Below are positions 1 through 8,376 of a stretch of 64,000 nucleotides of DNA, one piece after another. The notes beneath the pieces are model-generated. The model worked only from the letters and a program-made list of their open reading frames with translations, was not told where the DNA came from and made no database searches. The stretch comes from Pseudonocardia sp. EC080619-01 (GTDB lineage Bacteria > Actinomycetota > Actinomycetes > Mycobacteriales > Pseudonocardiaceae), in assembly GCF_001420995.1 (NCBI RefSeq), contig NZ_CP012184.1, positions 5,874,501 to 5,938,500 on the forward strand. Direction: 5' to 3'. The position numbers were made by a program, and so were the translations under genes. Position 1 is the first letter of the stretch, and every line of letters starts with the position of its first letter.

Positions 1-374
1 CTGGCGAGCACGACGGCGTCCACCCGGGGCAGTGCCCGCTCGACGAGCGCCCGTTCCTGCGGGCCCGACTCGTGGGAGTCGGCGACCGCGATGGCGAGTC
101 CGGCATCGAATGCGGCGTCCTCGGCACCGTGCACGAGCTCGAACACGAACGGGTTGCTGATGTCGGAGGTGACCAGGAGCAACACACCGGTCGGCGCGGA
201 GTCCATCGGGGCGTTGACGGCGAGGCGGCGATAGCCCAGTTCCTCGGCGGACCTGCGCACCTTCTCCGCGGTGCGGGTACTGACCTGGCCCGGCCGGGCG
301 AGTGCCCGCGACACCGTCGAGGGCGCCACGCCCGCGGCGGCGGCGACGTCGTAGATCGTGGGCCGCGTCCCCAA
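1..374 (-). CDS. LacI-family transcriptional regulator (3' end outside the window)
   Basis: The visible N-terminus reads MGTRPTIYDVAAAAGVAPST followed by VSRALARPG, the classic LacI helix-turn-helix and hinge-proximal helix, and then the start of a periplasmic-binding-like effector domain (TGVLLLVTSDISNPF). The chosen start is TTG at 374, with a GGAGGAGAAGG ribosome-binding site about 7 nt upstream. LacI regulators bind operator half-sites as dimers and are released by sugars. The neighbours are sugar oxidoreductases, isomerases and a transporter, so it is probably the local regulator of that locus (inference). The effector pocket lies outside the window, so the ligand cannot be guessed. Confidence 0.9.
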   Translation of the reverse strand, partial: MGTRPTIYDVAAAAGVAPSTVSRALARPGQVSTRTAEKVRRSAEELGYRRLAVNAPMDSAPTGVLLLVTSDISNPFVFELVHGAEDAAFDAGLAIAVADSHESGPQERALVERALPRVDAVVLA

Positions 375-490
375 GCCTTCTCCTCCGGCTGGTCGGTGCG
401 CTGGGGCCGGATCGCCGTCGCTGCGCGGAGCGGGTGGGTCGCCGGGAAGCTATCAGAGCCCGGGACCGCGCGACCCGGGCCGACCCGGGG

Positions 491-1675
491 TCACCGGGCG
501 GGCTCGGCGCCTCCGGCGCGCTCGGGGAACGAGCCCTCGGCCGCGATCCGCTTGTTCAGCTCTGCGAGGTAGAGGTCCTCGTCGAAGTCGAGGGGGACCT
601 CCCGGCCCAGCCAGCTCGACAGGTGGATCGCGTTGGCCAGCCGGACGCCGTCGATCCCGTCGCTGCCCGCCGCGAGCAGCGGTGTCCCGTCGAGGATGGT
701 GGCGGCGAAGTTCGCGAGGACGCCGGTGTGCTGCGCACCCCAGACCGAATCGAACTCGAGGACCTCGCGCGAGTAGTACGTGCTGCGGTCCAGCTTGCCG
801 GTGAAGAGCTTGCGGACGTCCTCGGCCGACATCGACTCCGACAGCTCGCGCTCGTCGGCGACCAGGCGCGTGACGGTCGCCGTCCTCGACCCGTCGACGA
901 CGATGCGGCCCCGGTCGCCGAGGATCTCCAGCCGGTCGGTGCCCTCGATGTCGTGCACGGCGGTGACGAAGGTGCCGGTGACGCCGTCGCCGTAGTCGGC
1001 GACGGCGGTGACCTCGTCCTCGACGGCGATGTCGCGGCGGAAGCCGTAGGCGACCTTGGCGTAGACCGAGCGCGGGACCCCGCAGATCCACTGCCACAGG
1101 TCGAGCTGGTGGGGGGCCTGGTTGACCAGGACACCGCCGCCCTCGCCGCCCCAGGTGGCGCGCCATGCGGACTGGTCGTAGTAGCCCTGCGGGCGCCACC
1201 AGGTGGTGATCATCCAGTTCGTCCGGCGGATCGCGCCGATCTCGCCGGCGTCGACGATCTCCTTGATCCGCTGGTAGAGCGGGTTGTTGCGCTGGTTGAA
1301 CATGATCGCGAACGTCAGCTCGGGGTGCCGGGCGGCGCACGCGTTGAGCTCGGCGACCTGCCCGGTGTAGACACCGGCCGGCTTCTCCACCAGCACGTGC
1401 AGGCCCGCCTCGAGGGCCGCGATGCCGATCTCGGGGTGCAGGTAGTGCGGCACCGTGGTGACCACGGCGTCCACCTCACCGCCGGCGAGCAGCGCCCGGT
1501 AGTCCTCGTGGACCGGTACCCCGTACTCGCTGGAGGCCGTCGCGCGCCTGTCCGGGTCGGTGTCCGCGACCGCGCCGATCTCCATCCCGGGGACCCTGCC
1601 GTCCCGGATGAAGGAGGCGTACATCGATCCCTGCGCCCCGAATCCGATGATTCCGAGCCGGACCTCTCCGGACAT
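491..1675 (-). CDS. Gfo/Idh/MocA-family NAD(P)-dependent oxidoreductase
   Basis: A 394-residue protein with an N-terminal Rossmann fold (GFGAQG at residues 11-16) and the family EKP motif at 97-99, followed by the alpha/beta dimerisation domain. The family oxidises or reduces hydroxyl groups of sugars, inositols and glycosides in the cytoplasm. The ATG at 1675 is preceded by GGGAGGTC at a normal distance; longer in-frame starts would run into the divergent promoter. It faces away from a sugar isomerase and a second family member, as in clusters that open glycosides by transient keto-sugar formation. The substrate is not deducible. Family confidence is high and pathway assignment is inference. 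Confidence 0.9.
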   Translation of the reverse strand: MSGEVRLGIIGFGAQGSMYASFIRDGRVPGMEIGAVADTDPDRRATASSEYGVPVHEDYRALLAGGEVDAVVTTVPHYLHPEIGIAALEAGLHVLVEKPAGVYTGQVAELNACAARHPELTFAIMFNQRNNPLYQRIKEIVDAGEIGAIRRTNWMITTWWRPQGYYDQSAWRATWGGEGGGVLVNQAPHQLDLWQWICGVPRSVYAKVAYGFRRDIAVEDEVTAVADYGDGVTGTFVTAVHDIEGTDRLEILGDRGRIVVDGSRTATVTRLVADERELSESMSAEDVRKLFTGKLDRSTYYSREVLEFDSVWGAQHTGVLANFAATILDGTPLLAAGSDGIDGVRLANAIHLSSWLGREVPLDFDEDLYLAELNKRIAAEGSFPERAGGAEPAR

Positions 1676-1750
1676 GCGTGGACCTCCCTCGTGCACGGCT
1701 TCGTGACGGCGACCACGGTGGGGGAGCGCGGGGTGGACGGCCACGGGTTG

Positions 1751-1807
1751 CCACATGTTCCGTCGCACCGTAGCCAGGCACCGATGCAACAAGTGGGAAC
1801 AAGTGGG
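1751..1807. promoter_or_regulatory. Divergent promoter region with tandem and inverted repeats (candidate operator)
   Basis: The 201-bp gap between the divergent oxidoreductase and isomerase genes holds two perfect, adjacent copies of AACAAGTGGG (1788-1797 and 1798-1807). An inverted copy, CCACATGTTCC, lies at 1751-1761 and matches the complement of 1796-1806 at 10 of 11 bases. A 10-bp period places the copies on one helical face. This is a good candidate for the binding site of the LacI-type regulator at 1-374 or of another regulator, although it lacks the usual LacI central CG palindrome. Confidence 0.45.
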
Positions 1808-1876
1808 CGGTGCCACCGGGCAGCGGTCACGGTGATCGTGCGACCGAACAGCGCTCAGTGAGGAGCAACCGGAAAC

Positions 1877-2704
1877 ATGTGGACACTCTCGGGCTTCGCC
1901 GACGAGATCTCCTCCGACCTCGACGAACAGGTGGCGCTACTCGGCAAGCTCGGCATGTCCCACCTGGAGTTCCGCAGCGCTTGGGGTACGAACGTGCTCG
2001 ACCTGGACGCCGGCGCGCTGTCCCGGGCGAAGGGGATCGTCGACGACGCCGGACTCGCCGTGTCGAGCATCGGCTCCCCGATCGGCAAGATCCACGTCGA
2101 GGAGGACTTCACCGCGCACCTCGACCGGGCCCGGCACGCCCTCGACGTCGCCCATCACTTCGGCGCCCCCTACGTCAGGGTCTTCTCCTTCTTCGTCAGC
2201 CCTGGTGACGACCCGGACCGCCACCGCGACGAGGTGCTGCGCCGGATGCGGGCCCTGGCCGATCTGGCCGAGCAGCGCGAGGTGATCCTCGTGCACGAGA
2301 ACGAGAAGGAGATCTACGGCGACGTCCCGCGCCGCTGCGCCGACATCCTCGCCTCCGTCGCGTCGCCGAACCTGCGCGCCGCGTGGGACGCCGCCAACTT
2401 CGTCCAGGTGGGCGTGCGGCCCTTCACCGAGGCCTACGCCGCCGTCCGCCCCTACCTGGAGTACGTCCAGATCAAGGACGCGCTGCTGGCCGACGGCGAG
2501 GTCCGCCCCGCCGGTCGCGGCGACGGCGAGATGGTCGAGACCCTGCGCGCGCTCCGCTCGGACGGCTTCGACGGCTTCTTCTCCCTGGAACCGCACCTGT
2601 CGCAGGCCCACAGCCTCGGCGGATTCTCCGGACCCGAGCTGTTCATCGAGGCCTGGGAGGCGTTCACCGGGCTGCTCGGCGCCGAGGGCATCGAGTACCG
2701 GTGA
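1877..2704 (+). CDS. Sugar phosphate isomerase/epimerase (xylose isomerase-like TIM barrel)
   Basis: A 275-residue AP endonuclease 2/xylose isomerase-like TIM barrel. It begins MWTLSGFADEISSDLDEQ, and later shows the acidic and histidine residues that hold a divalent metal in this fold (LVHENEKEIYGD, AAWDAANFVQVG, VQIKDALLADG, FSLEPH). A GAGGAGC ribosome-binding site precedes the ATG. The family isomerises or epimerises keto-sugars and cyclitols. The stop overlaps the GTG of the next oxidoreductase by 4 bp, so the two are translationally coupled. Such isomerase plus Gfo/Idh/MocA pairs are common in keto-sugar and inositol-like catabolism; the exact substrate is unknown. Confidence 0.88.
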   Translation: MWTLSGFADEISSDLDEQVALLGKLGMSHLEFRSAWGTNVLDLDAGALSRAKGIVDDAGLAVSSIGSPIGKIHVEEDFTAHLDRARHALDVAHHFGAPYVRVFSFFVSPGDDPDRHRDEVLRRMRALADLAEQREVILVHENEKEIYGDVPRRCADILASVASPNLRAAWDAANFVQVGVRPFTEAYAAVRPYLEYVQIKDALLADGEVRPAGRGDGEMVETLRALRSDGFDGFFSLEPHLSQAHSLGGFSGPELFIEAWEAFTGLLGAEGIEYR

Positions 2705-3723
2705 ACGCGGTGACCACGGCGGCCGTCATCGGCTGCGGCGACGTCGCGCCGGTGCACCTCGACGCCATCGCCCGGGAGGCGGGCATCGAGCTGGTGGCGG
2801 TCTGCGACACCGATCCCGTCGCCCGCGCGGCGACCGCCGAGCGCCACGGCGTCCCGGGCCACGCCGACCACCGCACGCTGCTCGCCCGCGCTCGCCCGGA
2901 CGTGGTGCACGTCTGTACACCGCACGACCAGCACGTCCCGGTCGCCCTCGACGCACTCGACGCCGGGGTGCACGTACTCCTCGAGAAGCCGCTCGCGCAC
3001 ACCGTCGACGAGGCCGAGCGTCTCGTCGCGGCCGCCGGGCGCGGTCGTGCCCGGGTGGGGGTGTGCTTCCAGAACCGCTACAACGCCACCGCGCAGGCCG
3101 CGCACGAGATGCTGCGCTCCGGGGAGCTGGGCGCGGTGCTCGGCACCGTCGCGACGGTCATGTGGACCCGCACCCCGGACTACTACCGTGCCAAGCCGTG
3201 GCGCGGGCGGTGGGCCACCGCGGGCGGCGGGCTGCTCATCAACCAGGCGATCCACACCATCGACCTGGTGCAGTGGCTCGCCGGGGACGTCGTCGAGGTG
3301 TCCGGCAGCGCCTCGACCCGGCTCTACGGCGACCTCATCGAGGTCGAGGACACCGCCGAGATGCTGCTCTCGCACGACGGCGGGGCCCGCAGCGTCGTCG
3401 TCGGCTCCCTCGCGAACGTCGTCCACGCACCGGTCACCATCGACGTCACCGCCGAGCGGGGCAGCCTGTCGATCCGCGGCGACCTCACCGTGACCCGGGC
3501 CGACGGCACGGTGCACACCGTGCCGGAACGACGGGCCGCGCTGAACGGACGCTCCTACTGGGGGGTGTCCCACGAGCACCTGATCCGGGACTTCTACGCC
3601 CGGCTGGGCGACGACGAGCCGTTCTGGATCGGCCCCCGCGAGGCGATGAAATCGCTGCGCATCCTCACCGACGTCTACGCCCGGAGCGGCATCGGCCGGA
3701 TCCGGCACACCGCCACCGGCTGA
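2701..3723 (+). CDS. Second Gfo/Idh/MocA-family oxidoreductase
   Basis: A 340-residue protein with a GCGDVAP Rossmann loop near residue 11, EKP at 95-97, and a C-terminal dimerisation domain containing the GGGLLINQAIHTIDL segment. The GTG start at 2701 is favoured because it overlaps the preceding stop as GTGA and keeps the whole nucleotide-binding strand. It probably acts on the same sugar route as the divergent oxidoreductase, perhaps doing the opposite redox step, as in clusters that oxidise a sugar carbon before cleavage and reduce it again afterwards (inference). Confidence 0.9.
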   Translation: MNAVTTAAVIGCGDVAPVHLDAIAREAGIELVAVCDTDPVARAATAERHGVPGHADHRTLLARARPDVVHVCTPHDQHVPVALDALDAGVHVLLEKPLAHTVDEAERLVAAAGRGRARVGVCFQNRYNATAQAAHEMLRSGELGAVLGTVATVMWTRTPDYYRAKPWRGRWATAGGGLLINQAIHTIDLVQWLAGDVVEVSGSASTRLYGDLIEVEDTAEMLLSHDGGARSVVVGSLANVVHAPVTIDVTAERGSLSIRGDLTVTRADGTVHTVPERRAALNGRSYWGVSHEHLIRDFYARLGDDEPFWIGPREAMKSLRILTDVYARSGIGRIRHTATG

Positions 3724-3782
3724 CGACCGGCCCGGCCGCGCCCACCCGCACCCCACCCGACCTCCGTGCTGAAGGGGAACCC

Positions 3783-4634
3783 ATGCCCACGATCGGCGTC
3801 CAGATGATGATGCTCAAGAACCACGTCGAGGACGTCGGGCCCCACGAGGTCCTGCGCCGGCTCTCGGAGTCCGGCTTCTCCGCGGTCGAGGTCTCCCAGA
3901 TCGCGATGACCCCGGAGAACGTGGCCGAGATGGTCCGCGCCCGTGACGAGCTCGGCATCGACTTCGGGGCGCTGTCCGCCGGCATGGGCGGCGGCCCGAA
4001 CGAGTCCCTCCTGGACGACTTCGACAAGATCGTCGCGGACACGAAGGCCCTGGGCGCCTCGCGGCTGCGCATCGGCATGATGCCGTACCCGGCGATGGCC
4101 TCGCACGAGGCGCTGCTGGAGTTCTGCGGCCGGGCCGAGAAGGTGTCCGCGCGGCTCGCCGACGAGGGGATCACCCTCTACTACCACAACCACCACGTCG
4201 AGTTCGCCAGGCGCGGAGGCAGCACGCTGCTCGACGTCATCCGCGCCGAGGCGCCGACGATGCGGCTCGAGATCGACGTGCACTGGGTGCAGCGCGGTGG
4301 CCGCGACCCGGTCCGCACGCTGCAGCAGTACGCCGGCCTGGTGGACCTGGTCCACCTCAAGGACTACCGCATCGGCGAGCTGGACCCGTCGGCGTTCGAC
4401 GCCCTGGCCGACGGCGACCGGGCCGGGTTCATGCGCTCCTTCACCGACGTGGTGCAGTTCGCCGAGGTCGGCGAGGGCAACCTCGACTGGGCCGAGATCA
4501 TCGACCAGTCGCTGGACTCGGGTGCCGAGTACCTGTTCATCGAGCAGGACCAGCAGTACGGCCGCGACCCCTACGATTGCCTCCGGACCTCCCGCGAGAA
4601 CCTCGTCGCGCTGGGCTACGGGCACCTGATCTGA
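3783..4634 (+). CDS. Second sugar phosphate isomerase/epimerase (TIM barrel)
   Basis: A 283-residue xylose isomerase-like TIM barrel beginning MPTIGVQMMMLKNHVEDVGP. Putative metal ligands lie in YYHNHHVEF, LEIDVHWV, LVHLKDYR and FIEQDQ. The ATG is preceded by GAAGGGGAAC. It lies 59 bp after the oxidoreductase stop and continues that operon. It is only distantly similar to the isomerase at 1877, so the locus has two non-redundant keto-sugar converting enzymes. An alternative role in this fold is 3-keto-glycoside lyase or epimerase activity, which the sequence alone cannot settle. Confidence 0.88.
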   Translation: MPTIGVQMMMLKNHVEDVGPHEVLRRLSESGFSAVEVSQIAMTPENVAEMVRARDELGIDFGALSAGMGGGPNESLLDDFDKIVADTKALGASRLRIGMMPYPAMASHEALLEFCGRAEKVSARLADEGITLYYHNHHVEFARRGGSTLLDVIRAEAPTMRLEIDVHWVQRGGRDPVRTLQQYAGLVDLVHLKDYRIGELDPSAFDALADGDRAGFMRSFTDVVQFAEVGEGNLDWAEIIDQSLDSGAEYLFIEQDQQYGRDPYDCLRTSRENLVALGYGHLI

Positions 4635-4663
4635 CCGGTGCGGCCGCCCGCGGCGGGGACCTG

Positions 4664-4682
4664 GACCCTCCCGTCGGAGGTC
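4664..4682 (+). terminator. Weak hairpin after the isomerase operon (possible terminator)
   Basis: GACCCTCC and GGAGGTC can pair around a CGTC loop with one bulged base, 30 bp after the isomerase stop and before the sulfatase-maturing gene. No T-tract follows, which is usual for actinomycete hairpins. It may attenuate rather than end transcription. Confidence 0.25.
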
Positions 4683-4740
4683 TCGCGCCCACGGACCGCT
4701 GCCGGTGGTGTGTGCGGACGCCGTGCACAATGAGGCGATC

Positions 4741-5664
4741 ATGAGCGGTGGTTGCTGCGTTCCCGGCCCGCGGGACACCTCCGTGGCGCCCGCGCCGCCG
4801 GGGGGCTCCGGTGCGCGCGACGTCCCCGAGACCGCGGTCGAGGTCCCGGGTGGGTCGTTCCTGATGGGCACCGACTCCGCCGAGGGCTACGGCACCGACG
4901 GCGAGGGGCCCGCCCGGCGGGTCGAGGTCGGCCCGTACCTGATCGACACGGTGGCCGTGACCAACGCCCGGTTCGCCGAGTTCGTCGCCGCCACCTCCTA
5001 CGTGACGGAGACCGAGCGGATCGGCTGGTCGTTCGTGTTCGTGGGGTTCCTGCCCGCGGCACTGCGCCGGACCAGCCCGCGCCCGCAGCAGACCCCCTGG
5101 TGGGCCGGGGTGACGGGCGCGACCTGGTCTGCGCCGGAGGGCCCCGGCAGCACCGTCGGCGACCGGGCCGACCACCCGGTCGTCCACCTGTCGCACGCCG
5201 ACGCCCGCGCCTACGCCGCGTGGGTCGGCGGGCGGCTGCCCAGCGAGGCGGAGTGGGAGTACGCCGCGCGTGGCGGCCTGGAGGGCGCGCGCTACCCGTG
5301 GGGCGACGAGCTCACCCCGGCGGGCGAGCACCGGTGCAACATCTGGCAGGGCGACTTCCCGGTCCGCAACACCGCCGAGGACGGCTACCGGGCCACTGCG
5401 CCCGTGACGGCGTTCGCCCCGAACGGCTACGGCCTCCACAACACGGCCGGGAACGTCTGGGAATGGTGCGCCGACCACTTCGGGCCGCGCAGCGGGGACG
5501 CGCGGGTGATGCGCGGTGGCTCGTACCTGTGCCACGAGTCCTACTGCAACCGCTACCGGGTCGCCGCCCGCACCGCGAACACCCCGGACAGCGCCGCCGG
5601 TCACCTCGGGCTGCGGGTCGCCTGGGACGTCGCGTGCCCTGCGGAGGGGGCTCCGGGCAGCTGA
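4741..5664 (+). CDS. Formylglycine-generating enzyme (sulfatase-modifying factor)
   Basis: A 307-residue FGE-sulfatase domain protein. It starts MSGGCCVPGP, continues with PGGSFLMGTD, a central PSEAEWEYAARGG, then NTAGNVWEW and MRGGSYLCHESYC. Cys264 and Cys269 match the copper-binding pair (CHxSYC) of bacterial FGEs, which use oxygen to turn the sulfatase active-site cysteine into formylglycine in the cytoplasm. The length is normal. The ATG at 4741 has a GAGGCG upstream; a longer GTG start is possible. Its partner is very probably the CGPSR sulfatase at 11020. Its place inside the cluster suggests co-expression with that one substrate enzyme. Confidence 0.95.
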   Translation: MSGGCCVPGPRDTSVAPAPPGGSGARDVPETAVEVPGGSFLMGTDSAEGYGTDGEGPARRVEVGPYLIDTVAVTNARFAEFVAATSYVTETERIGWSFVFVGFLPAALRRTSPRPQQTPWWAGVTGATWSAPEGPGSTVGDRADHPVVHLSHADARAYAAWVGGRLPSEAEWEYAARGGLEGARYPWGDELTPAGEHRCNIWQGDFPVRNTAEDGYRATAPVTAFAPNGYGLHNTAGNVWEWCADHFGPRSGDARVMRGGSYLCHESYCNRYRVAARTANTPDSAAGHLGLRVAWDVACPAEGAPGS

Positions 5665-5883
5665 CCGCTGCAGCTCCGGCGCCGGGCGACCGAGCCTGCC
5701 GGCCACGGTGGACGCCGTGGCGGGCCGTCCCGTGCGGACCGGCGGCGCGGCCCTGCAACTGCTGGCAACCCGTTGAAGCGCCGTTCGATCCCGTGCCGTA
5801 ATCCCCCCACGCGCCCCGACGCGCGGTCCGCACGAACCCGAGAGGGCATCCGGACCCTCAGTACCCACACGAGGTTGTTGACG

Positions 5884-7404
5884 ATGAGGTCAGGCCGAAG
5901 AGTTCTTCCCATCCTGGTCACGGTGGTGGGCATGCTGGCGGCAGCCGGGTGTGCCGGAATCGGGACCCCGGCCTCGCCGGCCGGTGTCCTGAACATCGGC
6001 CAGGTCCAGGACGTCGCGACCTGGGACACCGGGCAGGGCCACAACGGGCACCGCCTGGTCGCGTTCCAGACCGCCTACGACACCCTGATCCGGCGCGAGC
6101 CGGACGGGACGCTCGTGCCGATGCTCGCCACCGCGTGGGGCTACACCGACGACACGCAGACGACACTCGCGCTGACCATCCGCGAGGGCGTCACCTTCAG
6201 CGACGGCGAGGCGCTCGACGCCGAGGCGGTGCGGGCGAGCCTGGAGCACTTCCGGACCGCCAACGGACCGCAGGCCGTCCAGACGGCCGACGTCGCCGAG
6301 GTGCGCGTCACCGGGCCGTACCGGGTCGAGATCGAGCTCGCGCAGCCGAACCCGGCGCTCGAGTTCTACCTCAGCCAGGCCGCGGGCATGATCGCGAGCC
6401 CCGCCGCGCTCGGGGACCCCGCCCTCGACCGCACCCCGGTCGGGTCCGGCCCCTACGTCATGGACGAGGCCCGCTCGGTGACCGGTGACCGGTACGTGTT
6501 CCGCGCCCGGGACGGCTACTGGGACCCCTCGCTGCAGCAGTGGGACGAGGTCGTGCTCAAGGTGCTCGCCGAGCCGACGGCGCGGATCAACGCGCTCGTC
6601 GCCGGGCAGGTCGACGGGACGCAGCTGCTGCCCCGCAACACCACCCAGGCCGAGAACGCCGGCCGCGAGATCGTGAACCGGGACGTCAACTGGGCCGGGC
6701 TGATGCTGTTCGACCGCGACGGCGCGGTCGCCCCGGAGCTGGCCGACGTCCGCGTGCGTCAGGCGATCAACCTCGCCTTCGACCGGCAGGTCGCCGTCGA
6801 CGGTCTGCTCGGCGGGTACGGCACCCCGACCAGCCACGTCTTCGGTGAGGCCAGCACGGCCTTCGACCCCGCGCTCGACGACTACTACGGCTACGACCCG
6901 CAGCGTGCGCGCGAGCTGCTGGCCGAGGCCGGCCACCCCGACGGCTTCACCCTGAGCATGCCGTTCAGCGCCAACACCAACGACGCCATCCCGTTCGTCG
7001 TACAGCCGCTCGCCGACATCGGCATCACCGTGCGCGCCGCGAGCGTGCCCGGCCAGGCGGCGCAGTCGGAGATCGGCAGCGCGCGCTGGCCCGCCGCCTA
7101 CTTCCCGATCTTCCAGGGGCCGACGTGGATGGCGGTGGAGCAGATGCTGGTGCCGCAGACGCTGTACAACCCGTTCCGCTCCGAGGACCCCCGCCTCGAC
7201 GGGATCCTCGACCGTCTGCGCGTGGCCGGGCCCGACGCCGTCGACGAGGCGCGGGAGATGGCCCGCTACGTCACCGAGCAGGCCTGGTTCGCCCCGTGGG
7301 CCCGGATGGGCAACACCTACGCGTTCGACGGCGGGAAGGTCCGCGTCGAACCGCAGATCGGCCAGGTCGTCCCCTCCATCTACAACTTCCACCCGGCCGG
7401 CTGA
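5884..7404 (+). CDS. ABC importer substrate-binding lipoprotein (SBP_bac_5 family)
   Basis: A 506-residue extracytoplasmic solute-binding protein. The signal peptide (RRVLPILVTVVGMLAAAGC) ends in a lipobox with the lipidated cysteine at residue 23. The mature part has SBP_bac_5 hallmarks: LREGVTFSDG-like text (LTIREGVTFSDGEALDAEAV) and a later LADVRVRQAINLAFDR. ATG 5884 has GAGG at 9 bp; TTG codons just upstream are alternatives. The family carries oligopeptides, but in sugar clusters it also carries oligosaccharides. Given the sulfatase and sugar enzymes here, a sulfated or amino-sugar oligosaccharide ligand is plausible (inference). Confidence 0.93.
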   Translation: MRSGRRVLPILVTVVGMLAAAGCAGIGTPASPAGVLNIGQVQDVATWDTGQGHNGHRLVAFQTAYDTLIRREPDGTLVPMLATAWGYTDDTQTTLALTIREGVTFSDGEALDAEAVRASLEHFRTANGPQAVQTADVAEVRVTGPYRVEIELAQPNPALEFYLSQAAGMIASPAALGDPALDRTPVGSGPYVMDEARSVTGDRYVFRARDGYWDPSLQQWDEVVLKVLAEPTARINALVAGQVDGTQLLPRNTTQAENAGREIVNRDVNWAGLMLFDRDGAVAPELADVRVRQAINLAFDRQVAVDGLLGGYGTPTSHVFGEASTAFDPALDDYYGYDPQRARELLAEAGHPDGFTLSMPFSANTNDAIPFVVQPLADIGITVRAASVPGQAAQSEIGSARWPAAYFPIFQGPTWMAVEQMLVPQTLYNPFRSEDPRLDGILDRLRVAGPDAVDEAREMARYVTEQAWFAPWARMGNTYAFDGGKVRVEPQIGQVVPSIYNFHPAG

Positions 7405-7434
7405 CCGCCGCCCCGTCGCACCCCGGAGGTCACC

Positions 7435-8376
7435 GTGCTGCCCTTCCTGCTCCGCAGGCTGGCGTCGGGCGTGGTCGTGCTCGCCGCCGTCCTCTGCCTG
7501 ACGTTCCTGCTGCTGTTCTTCTCCACCGACGACGTCGCCGCGAACATCCTCGGCGAGCAGGCGACACCTGACCAGATCGTCGCCAAGAACGCCGAGCTCG
7601 GCCTCGACCGACCGCTCCTCGAACGTCTCGTGGACTGGTGGGCGGCCGCCCTGACCGGTGACTTCGGCGCCTCCTGGTTCAACGGCCAGACGGTCGTCGC
7701 CGCGCTCGCGACCCGGCTCCCGGTCACCCTGACCCTGGTCCTGCTCTCCATCGTCCTGATCGGGGTCATCGCGACCGCCCTGGGCATGACCGCGGCCGTG
7801 CGCCGGGGCCGCGCCGACCGCGCCGTGCAGATCGGCGCCGCGATCGGTGACGCCCTGCCCAGCTTCCTCATCGGCCTGCTGCTCGTCGGCCTGTTCGTGG
7901 TGACGCTGCCCTGGTTCCCGGCGGTGAGCACGATCGCGCCCGGCGCCGGCATCGGACCGTGGGTGGTGTCGCTGACCCTGCCGATGACCGCCCTGCTCAT
8001 CAACGGCGTGGCCGCGTCGGCCCAGCAGGTGCGCGGTGCGGTGCTCACCCAGCTGTCCCGCGACCACGTCCGCACGTTGCGCAGCCGCGGGCTGCCCGAG
8101 CGGGAGATCCTCGTCCGGCACGTGCTGCGCAGCGCCGCCCCGGCCGGCCTGACCGTCCTGAGCCTGCAGTTCATCGGCATGCTCAGCGCCGTCGTCGTGA
8201 TGGAGCAGGTGTTCGCGCTGCCCGGGGTCGGGACGCTCGCCGTGCAGGCCACCACGACGGGGGACCTGCCACTGGTCATGGGGGTCGTCGCCTACACGAC
8301 GGTGATCGTCGTCGTGGTCAACCTGCTCGTCGACCTGGCCAACGGCTGGCTCAACCCGAAGGTGCGTGTCGCATGA
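7435..8376 (+). CDS. ABC importer permease, DppB/OppB type
   Basis: A 313-residue membrane protein starting MLPFLLRRLASGVVVLAAV, with the first membrane helix, a conserved ELGLDRPLLERLVDWW segment and a large loop before the remaining helices. The binding-protein-dependent transport EAA-like loop is at TLRSRGLPEREILVRHVLR. GTG 7435 follows GGAGGT. It forms the membrane channel together with the permease half of the next protein. The stop overlaps the next start by 4 bp (ATGA). Confidence 0.93.
   Translation: MLPFLLRRLASGVVVLAAVLCLTFLLLFFSTDDVAANILGEQATPDQIVAKNAELGLDRPLLERLVDWWAAALTGDFGASWFNGQTVVAALATRLPVTLTLVLLSIVLIGVIATALGMTAAVRRGRADRAVQIGAAIGDALPSFLIGLLLVGLFVVTLPWFPAVSTIAPGAGIGPWVVSLTLPMTALLINGVAASAQQVRGAVLTQLSRDHVRTLRSRGLPEREILVRHVLRSAAPAGLTVLSLQFIGMLSAVVVMEQVFALPGVGTLAVQATTTGDLPLVMGVVAYTTVIVVVVNLLVDLANGWLNPKVRVA

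Noticed and set aside
453-1340. Long open frame on the minus strand opposite and within the Gfo/Idh/MocA gene
   Set aside because: The text is Arg/Ala/Pro-rich without any motif. It is a shadow frame of the oxidoreductase in very GC-rich DNA.
5890-8121. A 743-codon minus-strand frame across the binding protein and first permease
   Set aside because: The composition is low-complexity Asp/Gly/Arg/Val. The plus strand has a signal peptide, lipobox and family motifs in the same place.
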